NCBI RefSeq assembly: GCF_001431525.1
Contig: NZ_LDJH01000002.1
Location: 1-64,000 of the forward strand
DNA: 64,000 bases
Origin: Stenotrophomonas koreensis
Lineage (GTDB): Bacteria; Pseudomonadota; Gammaproteobacteria; Xanthomonadales; Xanthomonadaceae
Reading direction: 5' to 3'
The notes under the pieces were generated by a model. The model saw only the letters and a list, made by a program, of their open reading frames with translations. It did no database searches and was not told the DNA's origin. This document shows positions 1 to 10,400 of this stretch, in pieces (the first letter of the stretch is position 1; each line of letters starts with the position of its first letter). Position numbers and translations under genes: made by a program.

Positions 1-120
1 CAAGGTCAGCAAGGTCAGCAGGGCCAACAGGGCCAACAGGGCCAACAGGGCCAGCAGGGCCAGCAGGGCCAGCAGGGCCAGCAGGGCCAGCAGGGCCAGC
101 AGGGCCAGCAGGGCCAGCAG
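1..120 (+). repeat. 9-bp in-frame tandem repeat encoding (Gln-Gly-Gln)n
   Basis: Thirteen consecutive 9-base units fill the first 117 bases. They run from two CAAGGTCAG units through three CAGGGCCAA units to eight identical CAGGGCCAG units. Each encodes Gln-Gly-Gln, so gain or loss of a unit keeps the frame. The array starts at the window edge, so its true length is unknown. The gradient from diverged to identical copies suggests recent expansion at the 3' end. Confidence 0.95.
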
Positions 121-372
121 TACGGGCAAATGGATGAGGCGGCCCAGCAGCAGGCCAACCAGGCCCAGCGCCAGGCGCTGGAGCAGGCCCTGGCAGCTGC
201 ACGCCAGGGGCAACAGCCAGCACAGGCGACACCGGATGCTGCCCAGGCTCGCCCCGCCCAGGAGCAGGAGCAGGCCCAGCAGCTGTGGCTGCGCCGGGTC
301 CCTGATGAACCGGGGGCGCTATTGCGACGCCGGCTGCAGCTGGAAAAGGAGCGCCGGCAATGGCAGCGCTGA
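1..372 (+). CDS. C-terminal end of a BatB/BatC-type VWA-TPR protein (5' end outside the window)
   Basis: This is the last 123 codons of a gene that begins upstream. The visible part is a Gln-Gly repeat followed by a Gln/Ala-rich low-complexity stretch. It ends in a charged tail around LWLRRVPDEPGALLRRRLQLE, a motif typical of the C-terminus of Bat-operon proteins with a von Willebrand factor A domain and TPR repeats. The stop overlaps the start of batD by 13 bases, as expected for a co-transcribed Bat operon. Bat proteins are membrane/periplasmic and are linked to aerotolerance and envelope stress, but their biochemical role is not settled. The VWA domain itself is not in view, so the name rests on the tail motif and the batD neighbour. 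Confidence 0.75.
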   Translation, partial: QGQQGQQGQQGQQGQQGQQGQQGQQGQQGQQGQQGQQGQQYGQMDEAAQQQANQAQRQALEQALAAARQGQQPAQATPDAAQARPAQEQEQAQQLWLRRVPDEPGALLRRRLQLEKERRQWQR

Positions 373-2039
373 GGTCGGCGGGCCGGCTGTTGTGGCTGTT
401 GCTGTGCCTGTGCGGATGGCCGGCGGCATCGGCACAGTCGCTGCTGCAGGCAGAGCTGGACCGCCAGCAGCTGCAGCTGGGCGAGGTGGCAACGCTGACC
501 ATCCGCAGTGATCGCGCCGACCAGACCCCGGACTATGCACCGCTGGAACGGGATTTCCTGATCTATGCGCCGAACCTGCGCCGCTACAGTGAACTGCGCG
601 ATGGCCGCTTCATTACCCGGGTCGAGTATGTGCTCGGCATCCAGCCGCGCCGCGCGGGTACCTTGCAGGTTCCGGCATTGCGGGTGGGCAGCCAGCAGAC
701 CGCGCCGTTGTGGCTGGAGGTGCGCGACAACCCTGGCCATGGCCAGGCCGGGCAACCGGCGGGCACGGCGCCGCCGCTGAGTTTCATCCGTACCCGGGTT
801 GATGGCCCCCAGCCGTGGGCACACCAGAGCGTTGGCGTGGTGGTGGCGCTGTATTACGCCACCCAGCTGGCCGGTGGCGAGCTGATCCAGCCGGCGCCCG
901 CCCATGCCGGGCTGCAGCAGGTGGGGCAGGACCGGGTGGACCAGGCGCTGGTGGAGGGCGTGCACTACAACGTGGTCGAACGGCGCTATCTGCTGTTGAC
1001 CGAACGCAGTGGCCCGCTGCAGCTGCCGCCGGCACGCTTCCGTGGCCGTGCGGTGGGCGCCGGGCGCGGGCAGCTGCTCGCCGCCGAGCAGGACCCTCCG
1101 TTGCAGTTGCAGGTGCAGGCGCGTCCGGCCGATGTGCCGGAGCCCTGGCTGCCGGTGCATGACCTGCAGCTGGAATGGCAGCAGGTACCCAGCACGGTGG
1201 AGGCCGGCCGAGGTGTCGAGCTGGTGCTGGAGGCACGGCTTGATGGTGCCTCGCGGGCACAGCTGGACAACCTGCCGTTGCCGGCGGCCGGGCCGGGCTA
1301 CCGCCTGTATCCGCAGGCCACCGAGGTGGAAGAGTCCTTCCCGGCGGAGCGGCCGCAACTGTTGCTGCGCCGGCGCATGGTGCTGGTGGCCGAACAACCC
1401 GGAACGCTGCAGCTGCCGGCCGTGGAACTGGCGTGGTGGCAGGTGCCGGACGGCCAGCGGCGGCGCAGCGTGCAGCCGGCAATCCAGCTGCAGGTGGTTG
1501 CCGCCAGCGCCGCGGCAGCGGCGCCGGCCAGCGACAAGGCGTCGATGCCGCCGTCCGCCGCGGTCGATTTCCCCGCCAGTGCGGTGCCCGCGCCCGCGGT
1601 TGCCCGGCAGACGTGGTGGTGGCTGCTGGCAGCAGCGGCCCTGCTGTCGGGGCTGCTGCTGTTGTGGTGGTGGTATCGGCGTCAGCGTCTGCCGGTGGCT
1701 GATCCGGCAGCGGCGGTGGCCGTGCCTTCGCTGGCTGCGCTGCAGGCCCAGCTCGAACATGGCGGGCTGCAGGAGATCATCGATACCCTGGCCGCGATGG
1801 CCGGCGTGGCGGGCCGGCAAGCGCTGCTGGCGGCGCTGGCGCAGCCGCAACAACGGCAGGCGTTGCTGGAGGCCGAACAGGCATGGTGGGCCGCTGCTGG
1901 TGGTGACCGGGTCGGCGCCCGGGCCAATCTGCGCCGGCATTTCCGTCAGGGACCGGTCTGGCAGGCCAGGCCGGCACCGCTTGCCGCCCACGACCCGTTG
2001 CCAGCGCTGTATCCCGGGCCGCGACCGCCTTCAGCGTAG
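360..2039 (+). CDS. batD: BatD family protein
   Basis: A 559-residue exported protein with an N-terminal signal peptide (hydrophobic about 10-20, likely cleavage after ASA at 23-25). A long beta-rich periplasmic region follows, with one C-terminal membrane helix at about 418-440 and a basic cytoplasmic stretch behind it. This matches the BatD (oxygen tolerance) family in length and layout. It overlaps the preceding Bat gene by 13 bases, so translation is probably coupled. BatD is thought to work with membrane VWA proteins in an envelope complex; no catalytic motif is visible. The downstream gene is unrelated, so this is the 3' end of the operon. Confidence 0.88.
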   Translation: MAALRSAGRLLWLLLCLCGWPAASAQSLLQAELDRQQLQLGEVATLTIRSDRADQTPDYAPLERDFLIYAPNLRRYSELRDGRFITRVEYVLGIQPRRAGTLQVPALRVGSQQTAPLWLEVRDNPGHGQAGQPAGTAPPLSFIRTRVDGPQPWAHQSVGVVVALYYATQLAGGELIQPAPAHAGLQQVGQDRVDQALVEGVHYNVVERRYLLLTERSGPLQLPPARFRGRAVGAGRGQLLAAEQDPPLQLQVQARPADVPEPWLPVHDLQLEWQQVPSTVEAGRGVELVLEARLDGASRAQLDNLPLPAAGPGYRLYPQATEVEESFPAERPQLLLRRRMVLVAEQPGTLQLPAVELAWWQVPDGQRRRSVQPAIQLQVVAASAAAAAPASDKASMPPSAAVDFPASAVPAPAVARQTWWWLLAAAALLSGLLLLWWWYRRQRLPVADPAAAVAVPSLAALQAQLEHGGLQEIIDTLAAMAGVAGRQALLAALAQPQQRQALLEAEQAWWAAAGGDRVGARANLRRHFRQGPVWQARPAPLAAHDPLPALYPGPRPPSA

Positions 2040-2143
2040 CCGCTGCCGGCCAGCAGCAGACGCCGTACCTGTCAGCCCGGGCCTGCAGCAGGCTGCCCTC
2101 ATCCTGCTAGGCTGTGCGCTCGAACTTCGGGGGAAGGCTTGTG

Positions 2144-3466
2144 ATGGGCAAGGCGCAGGACAAGGCAGCCGGCATGCCGCTGCACTGGAAGATGGGCATT
2201 GGTTTTGCGCTGGGTCTGTTGTTGGGACTGCTTGCCCATGCCTTTGCTGCCGATGCGGCCTGGGTGGACCAGGTCACCCGCTGGCTGACCACGCCGGTGT
2301 CGACCATCTTCTTGAACCTGATCTTCATGCTGATCGTGCCGCTGATGTTCTCGGCGCTGGTGGTCGGCGTGGCCGAGATGGGCGATGTCAGTGCGCTCGG
2401 ACGCATCGGCTGGAAGACCCTGGGCTATACCGTGCTGCTGTCGGGCACGGCGGTGGTCATCGGCCTGCTCATGGTCAACCTGTTCCAGCCCGGTACCGGG
2501 GTTGACCCGACGATGGCCCAGGCGATGCTGGCCGAAAATGCGCAGCGCAGCTCGCAGATCGTGGCCAGCCTGGAAAACCAGCCCACCGGGCTGGAGATGT
2601 TCCTGTCCATCGTGCCGTCCAACGTGCTGGCCGCGGCCAGCAGCAATGGCGCCATCCTGTCGCTGATGTTCTTTGCGCTGATGTTCGGCGTGGGCATGGT
2701 GCTGTCGCCGGCGCAGAAGGTGGCGCCGCTGAAACGGGTGATCGAAGGCGTGTTCGAGGTGTCGATGACCCTGATCGGCAAGGTCATCGGCCTGGCCCCG
2801 TACGCGGTGGCCTGCCTGATGTTCAACCTGGTGGTGGTGTTCGGCGGCGAGGTGATCGTGCGCCTGGGCGCCTATGTGCTGGTGGTGATCGCCGCCCTGG
2901 CGGTGCACATGCTCATCAGCTACAGCCTGGCGCTGGCGTTTGCCGGGCGTTCGCCGCTGGCCTTCTTCCGTGCCAGCCAGGAGGCCACGCTGATGGCCTT
3001 CTCCACCGCCTCGTCCAATGCCACCTTGCCCACCGCACTGCGGGTGGCCGACCGGATGGGCCTGCCGCCGCGGATTTCGCGCTTCGTGCTCACCGTCGGT
3101 GCCACCGCCAACCAGAACGGCACCTCGCTGTACGAAGGGGTCACCGTGCTGTTCCTGGCGCAGTTCTTCGGGGTGGAGCTGAGCCTGGGCCAGCAGGTGC
3201 TGGTGATGGTGGTATGCATCCTGGGCGGGATCGGCACCGCCGGGGTGCCGGCCGGGGCGTTGCCGGTGGTGGCGCTGATCTGCGGCATGGTCGGGGTCAA
3301 CCCGCTGGGCATCGGCCTGATCCTCGGCGTGCACCACTTCCTGGACATGTGCCGCACCGCGCTCAATGTCACCGGTGACCTGGTGCTGACCACGCTGGTG
3401 GCGCGCAACGAGCCCGATGCCGCCGCACCTGCAGTGGCAACCACCGGGCCGAACGTGCAGGGCTGA
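2144..3466 (+). CDS. Dicarboxylate/amino acid:cation symporter (DAACS/SDF family)
   Basis: A 440-residue inner-membrane transporter with about eight hydrophobic segments plus re-entrant loops. The substrate/cation signature ATANQNGT lies at about 320-327, and a serine-rich hairpin ([14 protein letters not shown]) precedes it, both as in GltP/DctA-type symporters. Family members import glutamate, aspartate or C4-dicarboxylates with protons or sodium; the exact substrate cannot be read from sequence. The ATG at 2144 is chosen because GGGGGAAGG lies about seven bases upstream; a GTG 30 bases earlier has no such site. It is followed by tkt on the same strand after 112 bases with no obvious terminator. 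Confidence 0.88.
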   Translation: MGKAQDKAAGMPLHWKMGIGFALGLLLGLLAHAFAADAAWVDQVTRWLTTPVSTIFLNLIFMLIVPLMFSALVVGVAEMGDVSALGRIGWKTLGYTVLLSGTAVVIGLLMVNLFQPGTGVDPTMAQAMLAENAQRSSQIVASLENQPTGLEMFLSIVPSNVLAAASSNGAILSLMFFALMFGVGMVLSPAQKVAPLKRVIEGVFEVSMTLIGKVIGLAPYAVACLMFNLVVVFGGEVIVRLGAYVLVVIAALAVHMLISYSLALAFAGRSPLAFFRASQEATLMAFSTASSNATLPTALRVADRMGLPPRISRFVLTVGATANQNGTSLYEGVTVLFLAQFFGVELSLGQQVLVMVVCILGGIGTAGVPAGALPVVALICGMVGVNPLGIGLILGVHHFLDMCRTALNVTGDLVLTTLVARNEPDAAAPAVATTGPNVQG

Positions 3467-3578
3467 GCAGGTCTGCAGTGGCTGCACCTGTGCCACAGGT
3501 CAGCGGCCGGCAAGCGGGCAGGTATGGGACAATGGGCCGCCCGCAGCTTCGCGGTCGTCACTGTCCCTGAAGAACACC

Positions 3579-5585
3579 ATGACGCAGCCCACCCGCCGCC
3601 AGTTGGCCAACGCCATCCGTTTCCTTGCCGCCGATGCGGTTGAAAAAGCCAAGTCCGGTCACCCCGGCATGCCGATGGGCATGGCTGACATCGCCGAAGT
3701 GCTCTGGAACGATTACCTGAGCCACAACCCGAGCAACCCGGGCTGGTTCAACCGCGACCGTTTCGTGCTTTCCAACGGCCACGGTTCGATGCTGCAGTAC
3801 GCACTGCTGCACCTGAGCGGCTATGACCTGCCGATCGAGCAGCTCAAGGCGTTCCGCCAGCTCGGCAGCAAGACCGCCGGCCACCCGGAGCGGCACGAGA
3901 CCCCGGGCGTGGAAACCACCACTGGTCCGCTGGGCCAGGGTTTTGCCAATGCGGTGGGCCTGGCGCTGGCCGAAAAATTGCTGGCCCAGCGCTTCAACCG
4001 CCCCGAATTTGATGTCGTCAACCACCGCACCTGGGTGTTCCTGGGCGATGGCTGCCTGATGGAAGGCATCTCGCACGAGGCCGCCTCGCTGGCCGGCACC
4101 TGGGGCCTGGGCAAGCTGGTCTGCTTCTGGGACGACAACCGCATCTCCATCGACGGCAACACCGCTGGCTGGTTCACCGATGACACCGCCGCGCGCTTTG
4201 AGGCCTATGGCTGGAACGTGGTGCGTGGCGTCGATGGCCATGACGCCGACAGCATCAAGGCCGGGATCGAGGCCGCGCTGGCGCAGGACGACAAGCCGAC
4301 CCTGATCTGCTGCCGCACCACCATCGGTTTCGGCTCCCCGGCCAAGGCCGGCTCCGAGTCCTCGCACGGTGCGCCGCTGGGCGCCGACGAGCTGGCCGCC
4401 ACCCGCGCCGCGCTGGGCTGGGAGCATGGCCCGTTCGAGATTCCCGAAGAAATCTATGCCGGCTGGCGTGCCAACGGCACCGGCACTTTCCGCCAAGCGC
4501 AGTGGGAGCAGCTGTTTGACAAGTACGCCGCCCACTACCCGGAACTGGCGGCCGAGCTGACCCGCCGCTCGCATGCCGAGTTGCCGGCCGACTTCCTGGA
4601 GAAGGCCGATGCCTACATCGCCCAGGTCGCCGCCGAAGGCGCATCCATTGCCTCGCGCAAGGCCTCGCAGAACGCGATTGCCGCCTTCGCGCCGCTGCTG
4701 CCGGAAATCGTCGGTGGTTCGGCCGACCTGGCGCACTCCAACCTGACCCTGTGGAAGGGCGCCACCTCGGTGGCCAGCGACGACGCCAACGCCAACTACG
4801 TCTATTACGGCGTGCGCGAGTTCGGCATGAGCGCCATCGCCAATGGCCTGGCCCTGCACGGCGGCTTCCTGCCCTTCGATGCCACCTTCATGGTGTTCTC
4901 CGACTACGCCCGCAACGCGCTGCGCATGAGCGCGTTGATCCCGGCCCATGTCATCCACGTCTACACCCACGATTCGATCGGCCTGGGTGAGGACGGCCCG
5001 ACCCACCAGCCGGTGGAGCACCTGGCCTCCTTGCGCTACATCCCCAACAACGATGTCTGGCGCCCGTGCGACGCGGTCGAGTCGGCGGTGGCCTGGAAGC
5101 AGGCGATCGTGCGCAAGGACGGCCCGTCCTGCCTGGTATTCAGCCGCCAGAACCTGGCCCACAACCTGCGCAGTGCCGAGCAGATCGCGCAGATCGCACG
5201 TGGCGGTTACGTGCTGGCCGACTGCGAAGGCACCCCGGACGTGATCCTGATCGGCACCGGTTCGGAAGTGGAACTGGCCATCAAGGCCAAGGCCGAGCTG
5301 GATGCCCAGGGTATTGCGGCCCGCGTGGTCTCGATCCCGTCCACCACGGTGTTCGAGCGCCAGGACGCGGCGTACCGTGAGTCGGTGCTGCCCAATGCCG
5401 TGCGCGCCCGCGTGGCGGTGGAGGCCGGTGTCACCGGTTTCTGGCGCGCCTATGTTGGCCTGGATGGTGCGGTGGTGGGTATCGACACCTTCGGTGCCTC
5501 GGCCCCGGCCGACCAGCTGTACAAGCACTTCGGCATCACCGTCGAGGCGGTGGTCGACGCCGCGCGTGGCCAGCTCAAGGGCTGA
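3579..5585 (+). CDS. tkt: Transketolase
   Basis: A 668-residue thiamine-diphosphate enzyme moving two-carbon ketol units between sugar phosphates in the pentose-phosphate pathway. The thiamine-pyrophosphate motif begins at GDG about 156-158 and runs on to the following Asn. The central pyrimidine domain has the REFGM segment carrying the cofactor-activating Glu near 413, and a C-terminal domain is present. Length is normal for bacterial transketolase (about 660-670). The ATG start gives the usual N-terminus ([17 protein letters not shown]). A strong terminator lies 25 bases after the stop. This is the first of the central carbon genes scattered through 3.5-26 kb. Confidence 0.97.
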   Translation: MTQPTRRQLANAIRFLAADAVEKAKSGHPGMPMGMADIAEVLWNDYLSHNPSNPGWFNRDRFVLSNGHGSMLQYALLHLSGYDLPIEQLKAFRQLGSKTAGHPERHETPGVETTTGPLGQGFANAVGLALAEKLLAQRFNRPEFDVVNHRTWVFLGDGCLMEGISHEAASLAGTWGLGKLVCFWDDNRISIDGNTAGWFTDDTAARFEAYGWNVVRGVDGHDADSIKAGIEAALAQDDKPTLICCRTTIGFGSPAKAGSESSHGAPLGADELAATRAALGWEHGPFEIPEEIYAGWRANGTGTFRQAQWEQLFDKYAAHYPELAAELTRRSHAELPADFLEKADAYIAQVAAEGASIASRKASQNAIAAFAPLLPEIVGGSADLAHSNLTLWKGATSVASDDANANYVYYGVREFGMSAIANGLALHGGFLPFDATFMVFSDYARNALRMSALIPAHVIHVYTHDSIGLGEDGPTHQPVEHLASLRYIPNNDVWRPCDAVESAVAWKQAIVRKDGPSCLVFSRQNLAHNLRSAEQIAQIARGGYVLADCEGTPDVILIGTGSEVELAIKAKAELDAQGIAARVVSIPSTTVFERQDAAYRESVLPNAVRARVAVEAGVTGFWRAYVGLDGAVVGIDTFGASAPADQLYKHFGITVEAVVDAARGQLKG

Positions 5586-5610
5586 TCGCGCCGCGCCAAC
5601 ATTGGACGAA

Positions 5611-5637
5611 AACGCCGGGCCCGCCCGGCGTTTTTTA
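5611..5637 (+). terminator. Rho-independent terminator after tkt
   Basis: A perfect 8-bp GC stem (CGCCGGGC / GCCCGGCG) with a two-base loop is followed by six T residues at 5631-5636. It lies 25 bases past the tkt stop. Confidence 0.92.
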
Positions 5638-5696
5638 TGGGCTGTCGGCGACCGTTCGTCGGCAGATGGCACGGTCCGGCTTGACCGAGGGCTTTG

Positions 5697-5736
5697 TTTA
5701 CGCGTGTAATCGAAACGTTCCGATTACGAGCGTAAA
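5697..5736 (+). promoter_or_regulatory. 40-bp dyad, probable BlaI-type operator abutting the repressor start
   Basis: Two 16-base arms, TTTACGCGTGTAATCG (5697-5712) and CGATTACGAGCGTAAA (5721-5736), are inverted repeats with only two mismatches. They flank a centred AACGTT palindrome. The right arm ends two bases before the ATG of the BlaI-like gene, so bound repressor would cover the ribosome-binding region and probably the promoter. This arrangement fits autorepression of the repressor-protease pair. Confidence 0.7.
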
Positions 5737-5738
5737 CG

Positions 5739-6110
5739 ATGATCCAGATCTCCGAAGCCGAATCCCGGGTGATGCAGGTGCTGTGGGAAGCGGCCCCGCG
5801 CAGTGCTGAGGAAGTGATTGCCGCGCTGTCCGATGCCGGCTGGGCCGAAGGCACGATCAAGACCCTGCTCAATCGCCTGCTCACCAAGGGCGCGGTCAGC
5901 GCCAGCAAGGATGGGCGGCGCTTTTTCTACAGCCCGCTGATCGCGCGTGATGCCTGGGTGCTGGAGGAAAGCCGCAGCCTGCTGGACCGCCTGTTCGATG
6001 GCAAGGTTGCGCCGCTGGTGGCCCACTTCAGCCAGCACCGCAAGCTCAGTGCCGATGATGTGGCGCAGCTGCGCCAGTTGCTCGAGGAGCTGGACGATGA
6101 CCAGCACTGA
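5739..6110 (+). CDS. BlaI/MecI/CopY family transcriptional repressor
   Basis: A 123-residue protein with the BlaI-type winged helix at about 1-75 (ISEAESRVMQVLWE; TIKTLLNRLLTKG; a wing near GRRFFYSP) and a C-terminal helical dimerisation region. Family members repress a neighbouring M56 metalloprotease sensor and are inactivated by proteolysis when that sensor is triggered. The gene overlaps the start of the M56 gene and a 40-bp dyad lies on its own start. There is almost no room for a Shine-Dalgarno sequence outside the dyad, so the transcript may be near-leaderless. No beta-lactamase gene is nearby, so the regulated function is unknown. Confidence 0.9.
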   Translation: MIQISEAESRVMQVLWEAAPRSAEEVIAALSDAGWAEGTIKTLLNRLLTKGAVSASKDGRRFFYSPLIARDAWVLEESRSLLDRLFDGKVAPLVAHFSQHRKLSADDVAQLRQLLEELDDDQH

Positions 6111-6137
6111 ATTGTTGCAGACGTTGCTGCACCGCCT

Positions 6138-7337
6138 GTGCGCTGGTGCTGTTGCTGCGCACCCCCGGCGCGCCGTCATCTGAGCGCCGGTGCCGCTTAT
6201 GGCCTGTGGGCGATGGTGCCGCTGGCGGCCCTGGCGGTGTTGTTGCCGTCGCCGCGTACGGTGGTGGTGGCCGAGGCGGTGGCGTCCGGTCACATCGGGC
6301 CGCTGCTGGCGGTGCCGGTCTTGCCATTCAGCGGGCTGGCCCGGGTCGATGTCCTGATCGACCTGTGGCTCATCGGCGCGCTCTGCTGTGCGCTCTGGCT
6401 GTGCTGGCAGCAGCGGCGTTTTGTGCGTGCGCTGGGCCCGTTGCGGGCACTGGGCAATGGCTGCTGGCAGGGCACCGATGTTCCCGGCTTGCCGGCGCTG
6501 GTCGGGGTGCTGCGGCCGCGCATCGTGCTGCCGGCGGGTTTCCATGCCCACTACAGCGTCGAGGAACAGGCCCTGATCGTGCTGCACGAGCGTATCCACC
6601 TGCGTCGTGGCGATGCCTGGATCAATGCTGCCGTGGCCCTGTGGCGCTGCCTGTTCTGGTTCAACCCGCTGTTTGCGCTGGCGCAGCGTTGCCTGCGTGC
6701 GGACCAGGAGTTTTCCTGCGATGAAGCCGTCATCGCCCAACGTGGTGATGCACGCCGCAGCTATGCCAGCGCCATGCTCAAGACCAGCCTGGCCCTGTCA
6801 CCCCTGCCGGTGGGTTGCCACTGGCAGGACACCCATCCCTTGAAGGAGCGCATTGTCATGCTGAAACGTCCGCAACAAACGCCGCTGCAACGTCACCTGG
6901 CCGGCGTCGGTGTCACCGCTGCCGTACTGCTGGTATCGACGCTGGCCTGGGCTGCACAACCGCCACAACCGGTAGCGGCCCCGGTGCAGAACAACGGCCG
7001 GATCACGGCCGAAGTCGATGCGCTCGGCACGGCAACGGGCGACGTCCAGGTCCGCGCGATGAGTGCGCCGGTGTATCCGGGTGAGGCGTATGCTCGGGGG
7101 CAGTCGGGCAAGGTGATGCTGGAAATCGAGGTTGGCATGGATGGCAAGCCGACCGCGGTGAAGGTGGTGGAGTCCAGCCCCGCCGGCGTGTTTGATGCCA
7201 ATACGGTGGCCGCGGCCTGGAAGTGGCAGTTCAACCCGGCGATGGAAAACGGCAAGCCGGTGGCTGGCAAGGTACGGGTGCCGGTGTGGTTTGACCTGGA
7301 TGACACCACCCACCCCGACAGCGCTGGCGGCAGCTGA
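6138..7337 (+). CDS. M56 family (BlaR1-like) metallopeptidase with C-terminal TonB domain, N-terminus probably frameshifted
   Basis: The 399-codon frame encodes a membrane zinc protease: hydrophobic helices, then HERIH at 150-154 (the HExxH zinc motif) and a SCDEAVI segment. A further membrane helix lies near 255-275, and a periplasmic TonB C-terminal domain (about 305-395; APVYPGEA, GKVMLEIEV, VKVVESSPAG, KWQFNPA) replaces the penicillin-binding domain of true BlaR1. The GTG at 6138 gives an implausible Cys-rich start. The natural start is the ATG at 6097, overlapping the repressor gene, but that frame stops at 6183. Pieces of the expected first helix appear in other frames (LVLLLRTP just before a run of five C at 6161-6165). 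The 5' end therefore seems to carry a small deletion plus a homopolymer shift, or sequence errors. Confidence 0.75.
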   Translation: MRWCCCCAPPARRHLSAGAAYGLWAMVPLAALAVLLPSPRTVVVAEAVASGHIGPLLAVPVLPFSGLARVDVLIDLWLIGALCCALWLCWQQRRFVRALGPLRALGNGCWQGTDVPGLPALVGVLRPRIVLPAGFHAHYSVEEQALIVLHERIHLRRGDAWINAAVALWRCLFWFNPLFALAQRCLRADQEFSCDEAVIAQRGDARRSYASAMLKTSLALSPLPVGCHWQDTHPLKERIVMLKRPQQTPLQRHLAGVGVTAAVLLVSTLAWAAQPPQPVAAPVQNNGRITAEVDALGTATGDVQVRAMSAPVYPGEAYARGQSGKVMLEIEVGMDGKPTAVKVVESSPAGVFDANTVAAAWKWQFNPAMENGKPVAGKVRVPVWFDLDDTTHPDSAGGS

Positions 7338-7367
7338 GCGGTTACCAGCACAGGTTTGAAAATGCAG

Positions 7368-7394
7368 ACGGCCCCGGTTTCCCGGGGCCGTTTG
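7368..7394. terminator. Bidirectional terminator between the M56-TonB gene and the TonB receptor
   Basis: A perfect 10-bp stem, ACGGCCCCGG (7368-7377) and CCGGGGCCGT (7382-7391), has the loop TTTC and a short T run on the plus strand. It lies between converging genes and probably serves both. Confidence 0.8.
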
Positions 7395-7423
7395 TGGTTT
7401 CGTTGATGCTGTTTTGCAGTGCC

Positions 7424-10400
7424 TTAGAAGTCGTAGGACACCGACAGACGGGCATAACGTGGCGTCTGGCGGGCAATCGGCAGCATGAAGGTATTGGAGA
7501 CCCTGTAGGGATCGGTTTCCGAGGTCACGTCCACCTGCAGCGGCTTGTCTTCATTGAGCACGTTGAACACCTGCAGGGCAACATTGAGCTTGCCGTCGAA
7601 CACTTCCGGACGCCAGCCCAGGCTCAGGTCCAACTGACGGGTCCACGGGGTGCGCTTGTCCCCCGGCTTGGCGACTTCACCGAAGCAGGTGTGGTAGCTG
7701 GGGCCGTAACCGATCGGGTCACCGGCGGCCGAACCTTCATCGATGGTCCCGTCCGGGTTGTAGTAACCCAGGCAGCTGATCGGGGTGCCCGACTGCACGC
7801 GCAGGTTGCCGGCTACGGTCCACTCATCGGTGATGGCATAGCTGCCGTAGAGCTTGATCTGGTGGCGGCGGTCATTGGCCAGGTAGCCATTGGCGAAGGC
7901 CATGATCTGCCAGGCGTCCCAGTCCTGGGTCTTGGAGATGTTGGTCTGGCCGAACTCGCTCTTGACCTGGCCTTCGTTGTTGCCTTCGCTCTTGGCGTAG
8001 GTATAGGTCAGGCGACCTTCCCAGGTGCCGTCAAACGGGTGGTCCAGGTACAGGTCCACGGCCTTGTAGGTACGCTTGAGGCCATGGTTGAAGCCCCAGT
8101 CTGCGGCCGACATGGTGTACTCGGTACGTCCACCCACCGGGTTTCCGTCGGCGTCGGTGTTGGCCAGCGAGAAGGTGTTGGTGCCACCGGGGTTGAACAT
8201 GTAGCAGTAGGCCACTTCCACGTTCTTCCCGGAATTGTCCTGGGCGATGTATTTGCCGTTGACATAGTTGATGTCAACCAGCTGGTTGTGCTCCATGAAG
8301 ATGTATGGGTCGCAGATATCGTCGATGGAGGACTTCAGGTCGCGGTAGGTGAACTTGGCACCGAAGGACCAGTTCGGGTTCAACATGCGGTCAAAACCGA
8401 TGATGTACTCGTCCTGGTACATGTTCTTCAGGTCCTTCGGAGCGAAGGCCAGCACATCCACCGGGGTGCCGTACTCACCGTTGGAGGACACCGCGCCCGG
8501 AGCCGGTGCACCGCCCACGCCCGGCACCGGGGTCAGGCCGGTGGGGGCGCCGTTGGCATCAATGCCGCTGTAGGTGAAGTATTCGGTGGTGTAGGTCGAG
8601 GCCGATGCGCCACGGATGGCCACGTTGTTGGGCATGGCCAGGTAGTAGCGCCCGGCGTTACCGTACAGTTTGGTGGAGGCATCACCGAACACGTCCCAGC
8701 TGAAGCCCAGACGCGGGGCCCACTGGTCCTTGGAAGCCATGTAGACCTCGCCGACGTTGTTCTTGTTGGTGAACTCGTCGTTGCGGATGCCCAGGGTCAG
8801 CAGCAGGTTGTCGGTGATCTGCCAGCGGTCTTCCAGGTACCAGGCCTTCTGGTCCAGGGACATGCTGGTGTTGGTGAAGTAATAGCGCTTGCCGACATAG
8901 TAGCCGGCGCCGCCCGGTGCACCGACGCCGAGTGCGGCGTTGATATTGCTGGTCGGGTTGCCGCGGCTGTAGATCCAGTAATCGATCGGCTGCGAGGTGC
9001 CTTCGTTATCGGCCTCGAAGGTGATGTTGTCCACGCCCAGGCTCAGGGTGTGGTCGCCGACCACCCATTCCAGGTCGGCACGGATGCCGTCGGTGCTGTT
9101 CACACCGTCACGCCCCTGATAGCCGGCCAGCTTGCTGTAGACCGGGTTTCCTCCGGTGACGGCCGGATCCTGCAGGGTCGGGTTGGCAATGTGCGGCACC
9201 CCCGGCAACAGGTACGGGGTGTCCTTGGCGATGAATTCGCTGTTGCCGTAGGTGGCGCTCAGGGTCAGGTTGTCGGTCAGGAAGCCGGTGTACTTGAAGA
9301 TCTTGTATTCGCTCTCACGTTCCTGCTCGGTGGGCGTCAGCGCCAGACGCTCACCCAGGGTGTGGGTGTAGATGTCATAGGCACGGTAATAACCGCTGTA
9401 ATCTTCCTTTTCCTTCATCCACGTGCCTTCCAGCAGGTGGTTGTCGGTGATGTTCCAGTCGATCTTGGCGTAGAGCTTGGGGTTGGTGGTTTCGCCGTAG
9501 GTACGACGCGGGTTGCCCAGCGTGGTCGGGTTGCTGGTGGACTCGCTCTTTTCGGCCTCACCGGCGAGGAAGACGAACAGGCGGTCCTGCACAATCGGGC
9601 CACCGGCATACAGACTGTAGGTGGTGGTGGCGCTCCTGGCGCCCTTGCTGCTGGAATACAGCGTGCCGGCCGCATCCGGGTCTTCATAGGCGTAGCCTGC
9701 GGGCAGAGCGGCATCGGGCAGGTAGAGATCCTTGTACTCCTCGCGCCAGGCGCGCGGGGCAAAGGTCAGCTGGCCGCCGAATTCCCAATCATTGGTACCG
9801 CGCTTGCCGATCTGGTTGATCACGCCGCCGGCCGAACGGCCGTACTTGGCGCTGTAGCCACCGGTGAAGGTTTCCTGCTGGGCAATGGCGCCATACGGCA
9901 GCGAGAAGCCGCCCAGGTTGGAGACCGGCTCGCCGGAGAAATAACCGTTGATGTAGTAGGCGTTTTCCGAGACGCCCGAGCCACCGAAGGAGACCAGTCC
10001 GGCCAGCGCACCATAGCCGGCTGCACCGGCCACCGCACCCGGGGCGAGCAGGGCCAGCGCTTCAGCGGAGCGGCCCAGCGGCAGGCGCTCCAGCTGCTCG
10101 GCGGTGATCACCGTGCGTGTATCGGTGGTGGTCAGGTCGATCGCCGCCGGGGTGGTGGCAGTGACATTGACCGCGCCCAGGGTGGTGGCGTCGCCACCGC
10201 TGGCAGCGGTGAACGAGCTGTCGGCGGTGCTGCCGACCACCACCGTGACCTGGCGGCTGCCGATGACCTGGCCATCGCGGGTGACGGTGACGGTGTAGTT
10301 GCCTACCGGCAGCCCGCTGAGGTTGTAGCGGCCATTGGCATCAACCGTGACGGTGCGGCTGAAGCCGCTGTTGTTGCTGGCCTGTACCGTGGTGGTGCCG

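Noticed and set aside
15-1991. A 658-codon minus-strand frame across the Bat genes
   Set aside because: Low-complexity Gln/Arg-rich antisense translation of the repeat and batD; no family features.
3558-5672. A 704-codon minus-strand frame opposite transketolase
   Set aside because: Antisense shadow of a strongly conserved enzyme gene; no start signal or domain.
5739-7337. Beta-lactam resistance system (BlaI/BlaR1)
   Set aside because: The sensor has a TonB domain instead of a penicillin-binding domain and no beta-lactamase gene is nearby.
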